DNA of 64,000 bases from NCBI RefSeq assembly GCF_001184025.1, contig NZ_BBYG01000013.1:310001-374000 (forward strand), written 5' to 3'. Below, piece by piece: positions 48,372-56,647 of the stretch. The position numbers and the translations under genes were made by a program. The notes beneath the pieces were generated by a model. It made no database searches. It was not told where the DNA came from and saw only the letters and a list, made by a program, of their open reading frames with translations. Origin of the DNA: Streptomyces maremycinicus. Its GTDB lineage: Bacteria > Actinomycetota > Actinomycetes > Streptomycetales > Streptomycetaceae. Position 1 is the first letter of the stretch; every line of letters starts with the position of its first letter.

Positions 48372-49025
48372 GTGGAAGAGACCATCGCGGGCGCCGAAGC
48401 CACCCAAATCCCGAAGCAGCGCGGGGAATCGCTGCTCGAGACCGCTGTTCGATACGCCGAGGAACGTCATTGGGACGTCTTCCCCGGCACCTGGCTGGAA
48501 CCCGTCGACGGAGTGCAGCGCTGCTCCTGCGGCGACGGCGCGTGCGCGGCGCCGGGCGCGCACCCCGCGCGCCCCGACTGGGCGACCCAGGCCACCGGCA
48601 GCGCGACCGTCGCGCGCCGGATGTGGCAGAAACAGCCGACCGCCTCGATCCTGCTGCCGACCGGGCGTACGTTCGACGCGATCTCCGTGCCGGAGACAGC
48701 CGGGTTCCTCGCACTCGCGCGGATGGAGCGGATGGAGTTGACGCTCGGTCCCGTCACGTTGACGCCGGACCGGCGGATGCAGTTCTTCGTGCTGCCGGGG
48801 GCATCGGCGAAGGTGCCGGACCTGGTGCGCAAGCTGGGCTGGTCGCTGGGCGCGCTGGACCTCGTGACGCTCGGCGAGGGCATGTACGTCGCCGCGCCGC
48901 CCACCCGGTTCGGGTCCCGGGGTGCCGTGCAGTGGGCGTGCCGGCCCACCGCCGCGAACCGTTGGCTGCCGGACGCCGAGGAGTTGATCTCGCCGCTCGC
49001 CTACGCGTGCGGGCGCGATCGCTGA
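48372..49025 (+). CDS. Stand-alone prim-pol-domain-like protein
   Basis: The 217-residue protein matches the N-terminal domain of bifunctional primase/polymerases: LLETAVRYAEERHWDVFPGT (about 19-38), the Cys/His cluster CSCGDGACAAPGAHPARPDW (about 47-66) and TASILLPTGRTFDAISVPET (about 86-105). The metal-binding DxD pair expected after GRTFD is absent, and no helicase or primase partner domain follows. It is probably a non-catalytic derivative. Similar genes sit beside NsdA-like genes in Streptomyces as I recall. I chose the third of three clustered GTG codons; starts at 48348 or 48363 are possible. Confidence 0.75.
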   Translation: MEETIAGAEATQIPKQRGESLLETAVRYAEERHWDVFPGTWLEPVDGVQRCSCGDGACAAPGAHPARPDWATQATGSATVARRMWQKQPTASILLPTGRTFDAISVPETAGFLALARMERMELTLGPVTLTPDRRMQFFVLPGASAKVPDLVRKLGWSLGALDLVTLGEGMYVAAPPTRFGSRGAVQWACRPTAANRWLPDAEELISPLAYACGRDR

Positions 49026-49049
49026 CCCCCCGGGAAGCCTTCTCCGCCG

Positions 49050-49055
49050 TAGGGT
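49050..49055 (+). promoter_or_regulatory. -10 box of a leaderless promoter
   Basis: TAGGGT ends six bases before the ATG of the ABC ATPase gene. Confidence 0.5.
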
Positions 49056-49061
49056 TCAGGC

Positions 49062-49832
49062 ATGACGTCCGTACGCGTGCGTAACCTCTGGAAGCGGTTC
49101 GGGCAGCAGGTCGCCGTCGCCGGGATCGATCTCGATCTGCCGTCCGGGAAGTTCATCGGGCTCGTGGGACCGAACGGCGCCGGGAAGACCACGACGCTGT
49201 CGATGGTGACCGGGCTGTTGCGGCCCGATCAGGGGTCCGTCGAGGTCGTGGGGCACGACGTGTGGCGCGATCCCGTCGAGGTGAAGGCGCGGATCGGCGT
49301 GCTGCCGGAGGGGCTACGGCTGTTCGAGCGGCTGTCGGGGCGTGAACTGCTCGGTTACAGCGGGCGGTTGCGGGGGCTGCCGGGTCCCGAGGTCGACAAA
49401 CGGGCCACGCAGCTGCTCGACGTCCTCGACCTGGCCGGCGCCCAGCACAAGCTCGTCGTCGACTACTCGACCGGCATGCGGAAGAAGATCGGGCTCGCCT
49501 CCGCGCTGCTGCACAACCCCGAAGTGCTCTTCCTCGACGAGCCGTTCGAGGGCGTCGACCCGGTGTCCGCGCAGATCATCCGGGGGGTGCTGGAGCGGTA
49601 CACGGCGTCCGGGGCGACGGTCGTCTTCTCCTCCCACGTCATGGAGCTCGTCGAGTCGCTGTGCGACTGGGTGGCGGTGCTGGCGGCGGGGCGGATCCGG
49701 GCGCACGGAACGCTGGAGGAGGTGCGGGGGTCCGCCCCCTCCTTGCAGCGCGCGTTTCTCGAACTCGTCGGGGCACAGGGCCGGGACACCGGCTCCCACC
49801 TCGACTGGCTGGGCGGCGGGGCGGCCCGGTGA
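49062..49832 (+). CDS. ABC transporter ATP-binding protein
   Basis: The 256-residue ATPase has Walker A GPNGAGKTTT (about 37-46), the signature YSTGMRKKIGLASALLHNPE (about 135-154), Walker B VLFLDEPFEGVD (about 156-167) and a switch histidine (SSHVMELVESL). It belongs to the ABC-2 type export group (CcmA/NatA-like). Its stop codon overlaps the GTG of the permease gene, so the two form one transporter. The exported substrate is unknown. Confidence 0.95.
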   Translation: MTSVRVRNLWKRFGQQVAVAGIDLDLPSGKFIGLVGPNGAGKTTTLSMVTGLLRPDQGSVEVVGHDVWRDPVEVKARIGVLPEGLRLFERLSGRELLGYSGRLRGLPGPEVDKRATQLLDVLDLAGAQHKLVVDYSTGMRKKIGLASALLHNPEVLFLDEPFEGVDPVSAQIIRGVLERYTASGATVVFSSHVMELVESLCDWVAVLAAGRIRAHGTLEEVRGSAPSLQRAFLELVGAQGRDTGSHLDWLGGGAAR

Positions 49833-51433
49833 GCGGGTCGGCCTCCCCGCCGGGCCTCGTCCCCACCGTCGTACGGCTGAAGCTGTCGCTGCTGCGGAAC
49901 GGACTGCGGCAGTCCGGCGGGCGACGGGCCGCGTACGTCGCCTCCGCCGTCGTCACCCTGCTGTTCGCCGCGCTCCAGCTGCTCGGGCTGATCGCGCTGC
50001 GCGGGCACGACCACGCGGTGTCGCTGGTGGTGCTCCTCGCCGCGGTGCTGGGGCTGGGCTGGGCGGTGATGCCGCTGTTCTTCCCCAGCGGTGACGAGAC
50101 CCTGGACCCGACCCGGCTGGTGATGCTGCCGCTGCGGCCCCGGCCGCTGGTGCGGGCGCTGCTGGCGGCCTCGCTGGTGGGCATCGGGCCGCTGTTCACG
50201 CTGCTGATGCTGGTGGGATCGGTGGTGTCGGTGGCGCACGGGGCCGCCGCGTGGGCGGTGGGCGTGCTCGCCGTCGCCCTCGGGCTGCTGGTGTGCGTGG
50301 CGCTCGCCCGGGCCGTGGCCGCCGCCAACATCCGGCTGCTGACCAGCCGCAAGGGACGCGATCTCGCGGTACTGAGCGGGCTGGTCATCGCGATCGGGGC
50401 GCAGGTCGTCAACTTCGGGGCGCAGCGGCTCGGGACGTCCGGTCTCGGGCAGCTCGACCCGGCGGCGGACGTGCTGCGCTGGCTGCCGCCCGCTTCGGCG
50501 ATCGGCGCGGTGGACTCGGTGAGCGAGGGCGCCTACGGGGTCGCCGCCGCGCAGCTCGCCGTCAGCGCGGGCGCCGTGGCGCTGCTGGTGCGGGCGTGGA
50601 CGCGGAGTCTGACCCGGTTGATGATCTCGCCCGACGGCTCCACCCTCCAGGCGGCCGAGCCGGCCGCGCGGGAACGGCGGAGCTCGGGGCTCGGGCGGCT
50701 GCTGCCTGGCGGCCGCACCGGCACCGTGATGGAGCGCGGACTGCGCTACATCTGGCGCGATCCGAAGACGAAGGCGGCCTGGGTGACCTCGCTGGCCATC
50801 GGGCTGATCGTGCCCGTCCTCAACGCCCTCCAGGGCACCGGCTCGATCTACTTCGCGTGCTTCGCCGCCGGGATGCTCGGCATCCAGATGTACAACCAGT
50901 TCGGGCAGGACACGTCCGCGTTCTGGATGGTCGCGATGACGATCTCCTCGCGCCGGGACGCCTATGTCGAACTGCGCGCGCGGGCGCTGGCGCTGCTGCT
51001 GATCACCCTGCCGTACGCGACGCTGGTGACGGTGCTGACGACGGCGATGCTCGGCGACTGGTCGAAGCTGCCCGAGGCGCTGGGGCTGTCCCTGGCCCTG
51101 CTGGGCGCGATGCTGGCGACGGGCGCCTGGACCTCGGCCCGCTTCCCCTACTCGATCCCGCAGGAGGGCTACAAGAACGTCGCCCCGGGTCAGGCCGGTC
51201 TCGCCTGGATCGCGATCTTCGGCGGGATGGTCTCGGCGGCCCTGCTGTGCGCGCCCGTCATCGCGGTGACGATCTGGCTGCACGTCACCGAGGGCGGGGA
51301 CTCCTGGACCTGGCTGCTGCTGCCGGGGGGCGCGGTGTACGGAGCGGCGATCACGCTGCTGGGACTGCGCCTGGCCGCGCCCCGGACGGCGACGCGCCTC
51401 CCGGAGATCCTGACCGCGGTCAGCAAGGGCTGA
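49829..51433 (+). CDS. ABC-2-like transporter permease
   Basis: The 534-residue membrane protein has about ten to twelve hydrophobic segments arranged in two halves around a cytosolic loop (RERRSSGLGRLLPGGRTGTV, about 276-295). It starts with a GTG four bases before the ATPase stop. Together with the ATPase it forms a probable exporter. Fused-half permeases of this length are common in Streptomyces, and their substrates are rarely known. Confidence 0.9.
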   Translation: MSGSASPPGLVPTVVRLKLSLLRNGLRQSGGRRAAYVASAVVTLLFAALQLLGLIALRGHDHAVSLVVLLAAVLGLGWAVMPLFFPSGDETLDPTRLVMLPLRPRPLVRALLAASLVGIGPLFTLLMLVGSVVSVAHGAAAWAVGVLAVALGLLVCVALARAVAAANIRLLTSRKGRDLAVLSGLVIAIGAQVVNFGAQRLGTSGLGQLDPAADVLRWLPPASAIGAVDSVSEGAYGVAAAQLAVSAGAVALLVRAWTRSLTRLMISPDGSTLQAAEPAARERRSSGLGRLLPGGRTGTVMERGLRYIWRDPKTKAAWVTSLAIGLIVPVLNALQGTGSIYFACFAAGMLGIQMYNQFGQDTSAFWMVAMTISSRRDAYVELRARALALLLITLPYATLVTVLTTAMLGDWSKLPEALGLSLALLGAMLATGAWTSARFPYSIPQEGYKNVAPGQAGLAWIAIFGGMVSAALLCAPVIAVTIWLHVTEGGDSWTWLLLPGGAVYGAAITLLGLRLAAPRTATRLPEILTAVSKG

Positions 51434-51712
51434 CCCCCGGCCCTCCCTCAACGGGCCTCAGCCCGCCGGAGCGGTCCTCTGCGGGCCTCAGCGGGCCTCA
51501 GGCGGTGTCGGCAGGCCAGGCGCGGCCAGCGGGCACTCAGGCGTGCCGGCAGGCACAGGCGGCCTCCGCGGGCCGCGCGGGGATCAGATGCCCCACACGC
51601 GCCACCCGAGCCGCACGAGCCTCGCCTGTCTGCCTCACGGGCCGCACGAGCCTCACGGCGTCACGTGTCCACAGCCTCACGAGCCGCGCGGGCATCACGG
51701 GCCTCGCGTGCC
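51434..51712. repeat. Intergenic region with degenerate short repeats
   Basis: The 279 bases between convergent genes are made of imperfect units such as GCGGGCCTCA, GAGCCTCACG and CACGGGCCGC. No gene is seen. They may act as a diffuse bidirectional terminator. Confidence 0.55.
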
Positions 51713-52669
51713 TCACGGGGCTTCAGGGGTGAGTACGGCGTCGAGGAACGGTTCGATCGCTGTGCGCCAGCCCTCCGGCTGGTCGTAGTGCACGAGGTGC
51801 CCGGCGTCGGCGACCTCCGCGTACGCGCCGCGGGGCAGGACCCGCACCATCTCCTGCGCCTCGGCGCGACCGAGCTCGCCGTCCAGGCCGCGCACCACGA
51901 GCGCCGGGCACTGCACCTGGGTGAGCTCCTCCCAGTGCGCGTCGTAGACCCAGGTCTCGCGGGACTTGAGCATCTGCTCGGGCTCGAAGACGGGACGCCA
52001 GCCGTCCGGCGACTCCTGCATCACCTCGGCGTAGAACTCGCCCCGGGACGGGTTGGGGCGCTCCACCCACGGGTCGTCCTCGCCGAACCACTTGCGGACG
52101 TCGGCGAGCGTGGCGAAGGGGGCGGGCCAGGACTTGAACCAGTCGCCCCACTCGCGCTGCGAGGCCGCTCCCAGCGCGGAGGCGCGCATGTCGCAGACGA
52201 TCAGGCCCCGCACCAGGTCGGGGCGCTTGGCGGCGAGCTGCCACGCGGTGAGCGCGCCCATGGCGTGGCCGATGAGGACGGCGGGGGCGAGGCCGAGCTG
52301 CTCCAGGGCGGCCTCCGCGTCCTCGACGTAGGCCTCACGGGTGAAGGCGGCCTCGGGCGACTTCGCGCTCTGACCGTGGCCGCGCTGGTCGAGGGCGACC
52401 GCGCGGTGCCGCTCGGAGAGCCAGCGGGCGGTGGACGCCCAGTGCGAGGCCCGGCCCATCAGACCGTGCAGTAACAGGACGCCCGGCCTGCTTCCGGTGC
52501 CGTTCTCGAGGGGCGCCGCGAGCCGGCCCCCCTCCGGCGTCCGTACCGACTGCGGCGGAATCTCAGGGTCCGTCGCCACGGTCGCCGGGTCGCCCTTGGG
52601 CGGGTCACCGAACTCCCAGGCCGCCAGACGTACGCCGCCCGCCCCGGTCACGTCGATGCGTCGCGCCAT
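51713..52669 (-). CDS. Alpha/beta-hydrolase fold protein with alanine in place of the nucleophile serine
   Basis: The 318-residue protein has the alpha/beta-hydrolase layout: VLLLHGLMGRASHW (about 64-77, oxyanion hole), LDQRGHGQS (about 91-99), the elbow LIGHAMGALTAW (about 131-142) and a late GHLVHYDQPEGW with the catalytic-position histidine. The elbow reads GHAMG instead of GxSxG, and the codon is plainly GCC. It is therefore a pseudo-hydrolase or an enzyme of altered chemistry. AGGAC precedes the ATG. It is a single-gene unit next to dmdR1. Confidence 0.85.
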   Translation of the reverse strand: MARRIDVTGAGGVRLAAWEFGDPPKGDPATVATDPEIPPQSVRTPEGGRLAAPLENGTGSRPGVLLLHGLMGRASHWASTARWLSERHRAVALDQRGHGQSAKSPEAAFTREAYVEDAEAALEQLGLAPAVLIGHAMGALTAWQLAAKRPDLVRGLIVCDMRASALGAASQREWGDWFKSWPAPFATLADVRKWFGEDDPWVERPNPSRGEFYAEVMQESPDGWRPVFEPEQMLKSRETWVYDAHWEELTQVQCPALVVRGLDGELGRAEAQEMVRVLPRGAYAEVADAGHLVHYDQPEGWRTAIEPFLDAVLTPEAP

Positions 52670-52930
52670 AGGTCCTGGCACCCCCCTAGCCGTCATACCG
52701 CTGCGCTTCCGATGCCTTCGTACTGCCTTCAATCACCCGCAGGCTATCGAATGGCCTTTCGAGAAATGCACTCTCCGCGCACAACACCCCTCGTTCGAGT
52801 GACCACACTCAAGGAATGATCCCCGCCGCCCAGGGGAGATCTCCAACGGGAGGCGGACCGCTCGGGGAAATCGGTCCGAGGGGAACGACCCTGAGAGCTC
52901 GGGGCTCCGGGTCGGAACAGGGGAGGACAG

Positions 52931-52956
52931 GCCCCGGTGCCGTACGGCACCGGGGC
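52931..52956. terminator. Perfect 26-bp palindrome, probable terminator
   Basis: GCCCCGGTGCCGT is followed at once by its exact complement. It lies about 230 bases past the dmdR1 stop, in the 518-bp gap before the hydrolase gene. The rest of the gap has promoter-like sequence and two direct repeats but no confident gene. Confidence 0.75.
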
Positions 52957-53039
52957 TCTCCACTGCTCCGCGGCACGGCATCCGGCCCCCTCAGGTCATA
53001 TGCCCCACGCGACAGCCTGGCACGTGAAGCGCCGGAGCG

Positions 53040-53072
53040 CTGCGATTCGACACAGGGAATCTGCGATTCGAC
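53040..53072. repeat. Two direct repeats CTGCGATTCGAC, 21 bp apart
   Basis: Two exact 12-base copies start at 53040 and 53061, on the same DNA face (two helical turns). They precede a 16-codon frame by about 50 bases. They look like tandem activator-binding sites. Confidence 0.6.
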
Positions 53073-53121
53073 GAGATCGACGGAACACCCCAACTTGCCC
53101 GCGCTCCCCAGGAGTTGAACA

Positions 53122-53172
53122 ATGCTCAGCGTTTCGACGACGACCCGCGGCCGCCCGTACGACGACCCGTGA
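53122..53172 (+). CDS. Candidate 16-residue peptide
   Basis: AGGAG seven bases before an ATG opens a frame reading MLSVSTTTRGRPYDDP and stopping at TGA, 16 bases before the dmdR1 stop on the other strand. The ribosome-binding site and the upstream direct repeats suggest expression. The frame is too short to judge by coding statistics. Confidence 0.25.
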   Translation: MLSVSTTTRGRPYDDP

Positions 53173-53187
53173 CCGCCGGGACGGAAC

Positions 53188-53880
53188 TCAGCGCTTCGCG
53201 ACGAACACGTGGGACGCGACGTCCGACTCCAGCTCGGCCGCCTCGCCGCCGCTGCCCACCAGGACACCGCCCGCCGACTCCGTCACGCTCACCACCGAGC
53301 CGGGCTGCACGCCCGCGCGGCGCAGCGTGTACATCAGCTGCGCGTCCGTCTGGATCGGCTCGCCGATACGGCGCACGACGACCGTCTTGCCCTCCAGGCC
53401 CGGGTCGAGGTCGGCCAGCGAGACCATGCCCTCGTCCAGGAACGGGTCGGCGCCGTCCTTCTCGCCCAGCTCCTCCAGGCCCGGGATCGGGTTGCCGTAC
53501 GGCGACTCGGTCGGGTGCCGCAGCAGCTCCAGTACGCGACGCTCGACGGCCTCGCTCATCACGTGCTCCCAGCGACAGGCCTCGGCGTGCACCTGCTCCC
53601 ACTCCAGGCCGATCACGTCGACGAGCAGACACTCGGCGAGGCGGTGCTTGCGCATCACGCGCGTGGCCAGCCGGCGGCCCTCGTCGGTGAGCTCGAGGTG
53701 CCGGTCGCTGGCCACGGAGACCAGGCCGTCGCGCTCCATGCGCGCCACCGTCTGGCTGACCGTCGGCCCGCTCTGGTCGAGGCGTTCGGCGATCCGGGCT
53801 CGCATGGGCACCACGCCTTCCTCTTCCAGCTCGAGGATGGTGCGGAGATACATCTCCGTGGTGTCGATCAGTCCGGACAT
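53188..53880 (-). CDS. dmdR1: DtxR-family iron-dependent repressor DmdR1
   Basis: DmdR1 is the main iron regulator of Streptomyces. With Fe2+ bound it represses siderophore genes at iron boxes. The 230-residue protein has a winged helix-turn-helix (about 5-70, RIAERLDQSGPTVSQTVARM), the dimer and metal-binding helices (HRLAECLLVDVIGLEWEQVH, about 79-98; CRWEHVMSE, about 101-109, with Cys, Glu and His ligands) and an SH3-like C-terminus. The ATG has GAGGGG upstream. I see no canonical iron box in the window. An antiparallel frame covers the whole gene (adm). Confidence 0.95.
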   Translation of the reverse strand: MSGLIDTTEMYLRTILELEEEGVVPMRARIAERLDQSGPTVSQTVARMERDGLVSVASDRHLELTDEGRRLATRVMRKHRLAECLLVDVIGLEWEQVHAEACRWEHVMSEAVERRVLELLRHPTESPYGNPIPGLEELGEKDGADPFLDEGMVSLADLDPGLEGKTVVVRRIGEPIQTDAQLMYTLRRAGVQPGSVVSVTESAGGVLVGSGGEAAELESDVASHVFVAKR

Positions 53881-53988
53881 GTGTGCCCCTCGATTAGCTC
53901 TGCCGAAGGCTGGACGGCTCTCCGGCGCGTGCGCTTGCCCTGGACCCAATTCTGCCGGATACCACTGACAAGCGTGCCGCGCCGTTGA
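53209..53988 (+). CDS. adm: Antiparallel reading frame over dmdR1, Adm-like
   Basis: A 259-codon frame runs opposite to and across dmdR1, beginning MGRDVRLQLGRLAAAAHQDT and ending CRIPLTSVPRR. It is rich in His, Arg, Leu and Ala, as expected of an antisense frame. In S. coelicolor an overlapping antiparallel gene, adm, was reported to be expressed and to influence siderophore and antibiotic production. This frame has the same position. High GC makes long antisense frames common, so expression here is uncertain. Confidence 0.35.
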   Translation: MGRDVRLQLGRLAAAAHQDTARRLRHAHHRAGLHARAAQRVHQLRVRLDRLADTAHDDRLALQARVEVGQRDHALVQERVGAVLLAQLLQARDRVAVRRLGRVPQQLQYATLDGLAHHVLPATGLGVHLLPLQADHVDEQTLGEAVLAHHARGQPAALVGELEVPVAGHGDQAVALHARHRLADRRPALVEAFGDPGSHGHHAFLFQLEDGAEIHLRGVDQSGHVCPSISSAEGWTALRRVRLPWTQFCRIPLTSVPRR

Positions 53989-54078
53989 AACGAGGCGGTT
54001 ACATCGGGGCGCGCACCCCCGCCGCGAGGCCCTCCCCCGCCCCGCCCGCACCACCGTCACCGGGCGTATTGACAGCGC

Positions 54079-54094
54079 ACTGGTCCAGACCGCA
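54079..54094. promoter_or_regulatory. DasR-like operator (dre) before the SIS gene
   Basis: ACTGGTCCAGACCGCA matches the DasR consensus ACTGGTCTAGACCAGT at 12 of 16 positions, with an intact central TGGTC-N-AGACC core. A TTGACA (-35-like) is five bases upstream at 54069, so binding would block the promoter. DasR responds to glucosamine-6-phosphate. Confidence 0.65.
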
Positions 54095-54141
54095 CGGTGA
54101 TCCGCGACACGCACACCCGCTACGGCAAAGGGGCCCCACGG

Positions 54142-54897
54142 ATGAGCGACCGCCAGCTCGCCGCCCAGTTCTTCGACGCCGCGATCGCCCTGCTCCAGCG
54201 GGCCCGCGACGAGGAGGCCGACACCGTCGAGGCCGCCGGCACGCTCCTCGCCGACACCGTGGCCGCCGGCGGTCGCCTCTTCGCCTTCGGCGCCGGTCAC
54301 TCCTCCCTGGCCGCCCAGGACATCGTCTACCGCGCGGGCGGCCTCGCCCTGATGAACCTGCTCGCGGTCCCGGGCGTCGTCGGCGTCGACGTCACCCCCG
54401 CCACCCTCGGCTCGGCGCTGGAGCGCGTCGACGGCCTCGCGAGCGCCGTCCTGGACACCTCGCCCCTGCGCGCGGGCGACGCCCTCGTCATCGTCTCGCT
54501 GTCCGGCCGCAACGCCCTGCCCGTCGAGATGGCCCAGACCGCCCGCGCCCTGGGCGTCCGGGTCATCGGCCTGACGTCGGTGGCCTACGCCGCGCAGACG
54601 GCGTCCCGGCACGCCTCCGGGACGTTCCTGAAGGACCACTGCGACGTCGTCCTCGACTCGAAGATCGCGGTCGGCGACGCCGAGCTCACCCTCGACACCG
54701 TCCCCGCGCCCTTCGCCCCGGCCTCCACGGTCGTCACCTCGGCCCTCCTCCAGGCCGTGATGGCCACCGCCGCAGGTGTCCTCGCCGAGCGCGGCATCGA
54801 GCCGCCGCTGCTGCGCTCCGGCAACGTCGACGGCGGCCACGACTGGAACGGACGGATCATGGAGGAGTACCGGGACCGGATCTTCTACCGCCGCTGA
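54142..54897 (+). CDS. SIS-domain sugar-isomerase-like protein (UPF0309, SCO4393 type)
   Basis: The 251-residue protein is a single SIS domain with GGRLFAFGAGHSSLAAQDIV (about 45-64, sugar-phosphate loop) and ALVIVSLSGRNALPVEMAQT (about 114-133). It matches the UPF0309 family named in S. coelicolor as SCO4393. The fold binds phosphosugars, often amino-sugar phosphates. The DasR-like site upstream supports a role in amino-sugar or cell-wall recycling. The start at the ATG (MSDRQLAAQF) is preceded by a weak GGGG run; an upstream frame to 54097 lacks family similarity. Confidence 0.92.
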   Translation: MSDRQLAAQFFDAAIALLQRARDEEADTVEAAGTLLADTVAAGGRLFAFGAGHSSLAAQDIVYRAGGLALMNLLAVPGVVGVDVTPATLGSALERVDGLASAVLDTSPLRAGDALVIVSLSGRNALPVEMAQTARALGVRVIGLTSVAYAAQTASRHASGTFLKDHCDVVLDSKIAVGDAELTLDTVPAPFAPASTVVTSALLQAVMATAAGVLAERGIEPPLLRSGNVDGGHDWNGRIMEEYRDRIFYRR

Positions 54898-54908
54898 TCC
54901 CGGCCGGG

Positions 54909-56387
54909 TCAGGCGCCGTCGCCCGGGCCCGCGGCGTCGGCCGTCCCGGTCAGATCGGCGAGGTCCAGCGCCGCGGCTATCCGGACCGCGACATCCTCGG
55001 CGTAGGCCGCGTCGGACCGCTCGAAGGCCGTACGGCCACCGCCGCGCAGGAACGTCACCACCCCCAGGGTGCGGCCCCGGCTGCGCAGCACCGCGCACAG
55101 CGCGTGCACCGTGTCCTCGGGCCACAGGCGCGCCCGCGCCCACTCCCGCGCCTCGTCGGCCGGCGCGGAGCCCGCGCCGGCGCGCACCGAACCGGCCCGC
55201 GCCACGCACTGGAGCGCGGGGTGCGTCTCGCCGTAGCGGACGGGCAGACCCGTGTGCCCGGTGAGCGCGCTGGGACCCGGCCCGCCCGACGGGGTGGCCG
55301 CGACCCGCATCAGCCGCGGCGGCCCGGCGCCCTCCGCGTCGGCCCGCGCGCCGCCCATCACCCGGTCGACCAGGGCGTGGTCGGCGAAGCCGGCGAGCGC
55401 GAAGTCGAGGTGCACGGTGGCCGCTTCGGCGGGGTCCTCGCACTCGGCGGCCGCGCGCGCGGCCCGGTGCAGCTGGTTGGCGCGGAAGCGCAGCAGCGAG
55501 GCCTCCTGCTCGCCCTGCTTGGCCTCGGTGACGTCCTGGAAGATCCAGCCGACCCCGAGGGGCACCGGCTCCTCGGCGAGCGGCGAGGCCAGTCGCAGGA
55601 AGCCGCTGCGCCAGCAGCGCCGCTTCTCGCCCTCCGGGGTGCGCACCCCGACCCACAGCTCGGCGGGGGCGGGCGGAGGACCCTCCGCGAGGACGTGGGT
55701 CAGCGCGTTCTCCAGCTCCTCGACGCCCTGGGTGAGCAGATCGCCCAGCGGGCGGCCCAGGGCGGCCGTACGGCCCGTGCCGAGCGCCCGGGCGGCGTGC
55801 GCGTTGACGACGGCGGGGCGCAGGTCGGCGTCGACCAGGACGACCCCCCAGGAGGCGTCCTCGAAGAGCGCCTCGCTGAGCGCGATGGAGCGCTCCAGGT
55901 CGATCTGGGCGTGCACCTCGCTGAACGCGAAGTACAGCCCCGCGGGTTTGCCGTCCGGCCCGCGCACGGCGGCGGACTGGCTGCGCACGAGGACCCGGCC
56001 GCCGTCCTTGGTCAGCAGCGCGAACTCGTGGACCTGGCGGCCCGGCGCGTGCATGGCGGACATCAGCCGGTCCTCGATGTCCCCGGCGTCGGCCTCGCGC
56101 ACGGCCCAGCCCGCGAAGCCGCGCCGGCCGACCGCCTCGGCGGCGGTCCAGCCGAGGATGCGCTCGGCCTCGCGGTTCCAGTGGGTGACGATGCCGTCGC
56201 CGTCGAACGCGCAGAGCGCCGCGTCCATGCCGTCGAGCAGCGCGGCGAGCAGATCGGTGCCGTCCGGGCCGACCGGACCGGGCGAGGGCTCCGCGCCCTC
56301 CGGGGGCGTGGGGCCGTCGCCGCCCGACCGCTCGGGCTCGTCCGGCCCCAGCTCGTCGGTGGTCCCACTCCGTCGGGAAGCACTCAC
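54909..56387 (-). CDS. PAS-domain signalling protein with C-terminal GAF-like region
   Basis: The 492-residue soluble protein has an acidic, Pro-rich N-terminus, PAS 1 (about 50-165, AALCAFDGDGIVTHWNREAE and RILGWTAAEAVGRRGFAGWA), PAS 2 (about 180-295, SWGVVLVDADLRPAVVNAHA) and a C-terminal region resembling GAF sensors (HALCAVLRSRGRTLGVVTFL). There is no kinase, phosphatase or GGDEF output domain, so it must signal by protein contact. The GTG start has CAGGGGG upstream. It is convergent with the SIS gene, with only 11 bases between stops. Confidence 0.88.
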   Translation of the reverse strand: MSASRRSGTTDELGPDEPERSGGDGPTPPEGAEPSPGPVGPDGTDLLAALLDGMDAALCAFDGDGIVTHWNREAERILGWTAAEAVGRRGFAGWAVREADAGDIEDRLMSAMHAPGRQVHEFALLTKDGGRVLVRSQSAAVRGPDGKPAGLYFAFSEVHAQIDLERSIALSEALFEDASWGVVLVDADLRPAVVNAHAARALGTGRTAALGRPLGDLLTQGVEELENALTHVLAEGPPPAPAELWVGVRTPEGEKRRCWRSGFLRLASPLAEEPVPLGVGWIFQDVTEAKQGEQEASLLRFRANQLHRAARAAAECEDPAEAATVHLDFALAGFADHALVDRVMGGARADAEGAGPPRLMRVAATPSGGPGPSALTGHTGLPVRYGETHPALQCVARAGSVRAGAGSAPADEAREWARARLWPEDTVHALCAVLRSRGRTLGVVTFLRGGGRTAFERSDAAYAEDVAVRIAAALDLADLTGTADAAGPGDGA

Positions 56388-56584
56388 CTGGACCCCCTGG
56401 CAGGTTCGCTCACGTGCCCTCATTCAACTCGAACGTGACGCAGCCCACATATGGTTCCCGCAAGATTGCAGAGGAATCGTTGTAGCGCGCCCCGGCCACG
56501 ACGGGGCGGGAGCCGCGGCGAAGATCGTTCACGCGGCCAGGGAATCGCCTCCCGGTCCGCCGGGTCAACATCCCGGAAAAACAC

Positions 56585-56613
56585 TTGAGCGAGCGGGGAC
56601 GGCTTCCTAGGGT
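56585..56613 (+). promoter_or_regulatory. Promoter of a short transcription unit
   Basis: TTGAGC and TAGGGT are separated by exactly 17 bases. Transcription would begin near 56620, just before a strong ribosome-binding site. It is one of the best vegetative promoter matches in the window. Confidence 0.65.
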
Positions 56614-56647
56614 GTTCGGTACCGAAGGAAAGGAGGTGGTCCGAAGC

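Noticed and set aside
53881..54141. DmdR/DtxR iron box near dmdR1
   Set aside because: I looked for a TTAGGTTAGGCTCACCTAA-like palindrome on both sides of dmdR1 and in the adjacent promoters and found no acceptable match.
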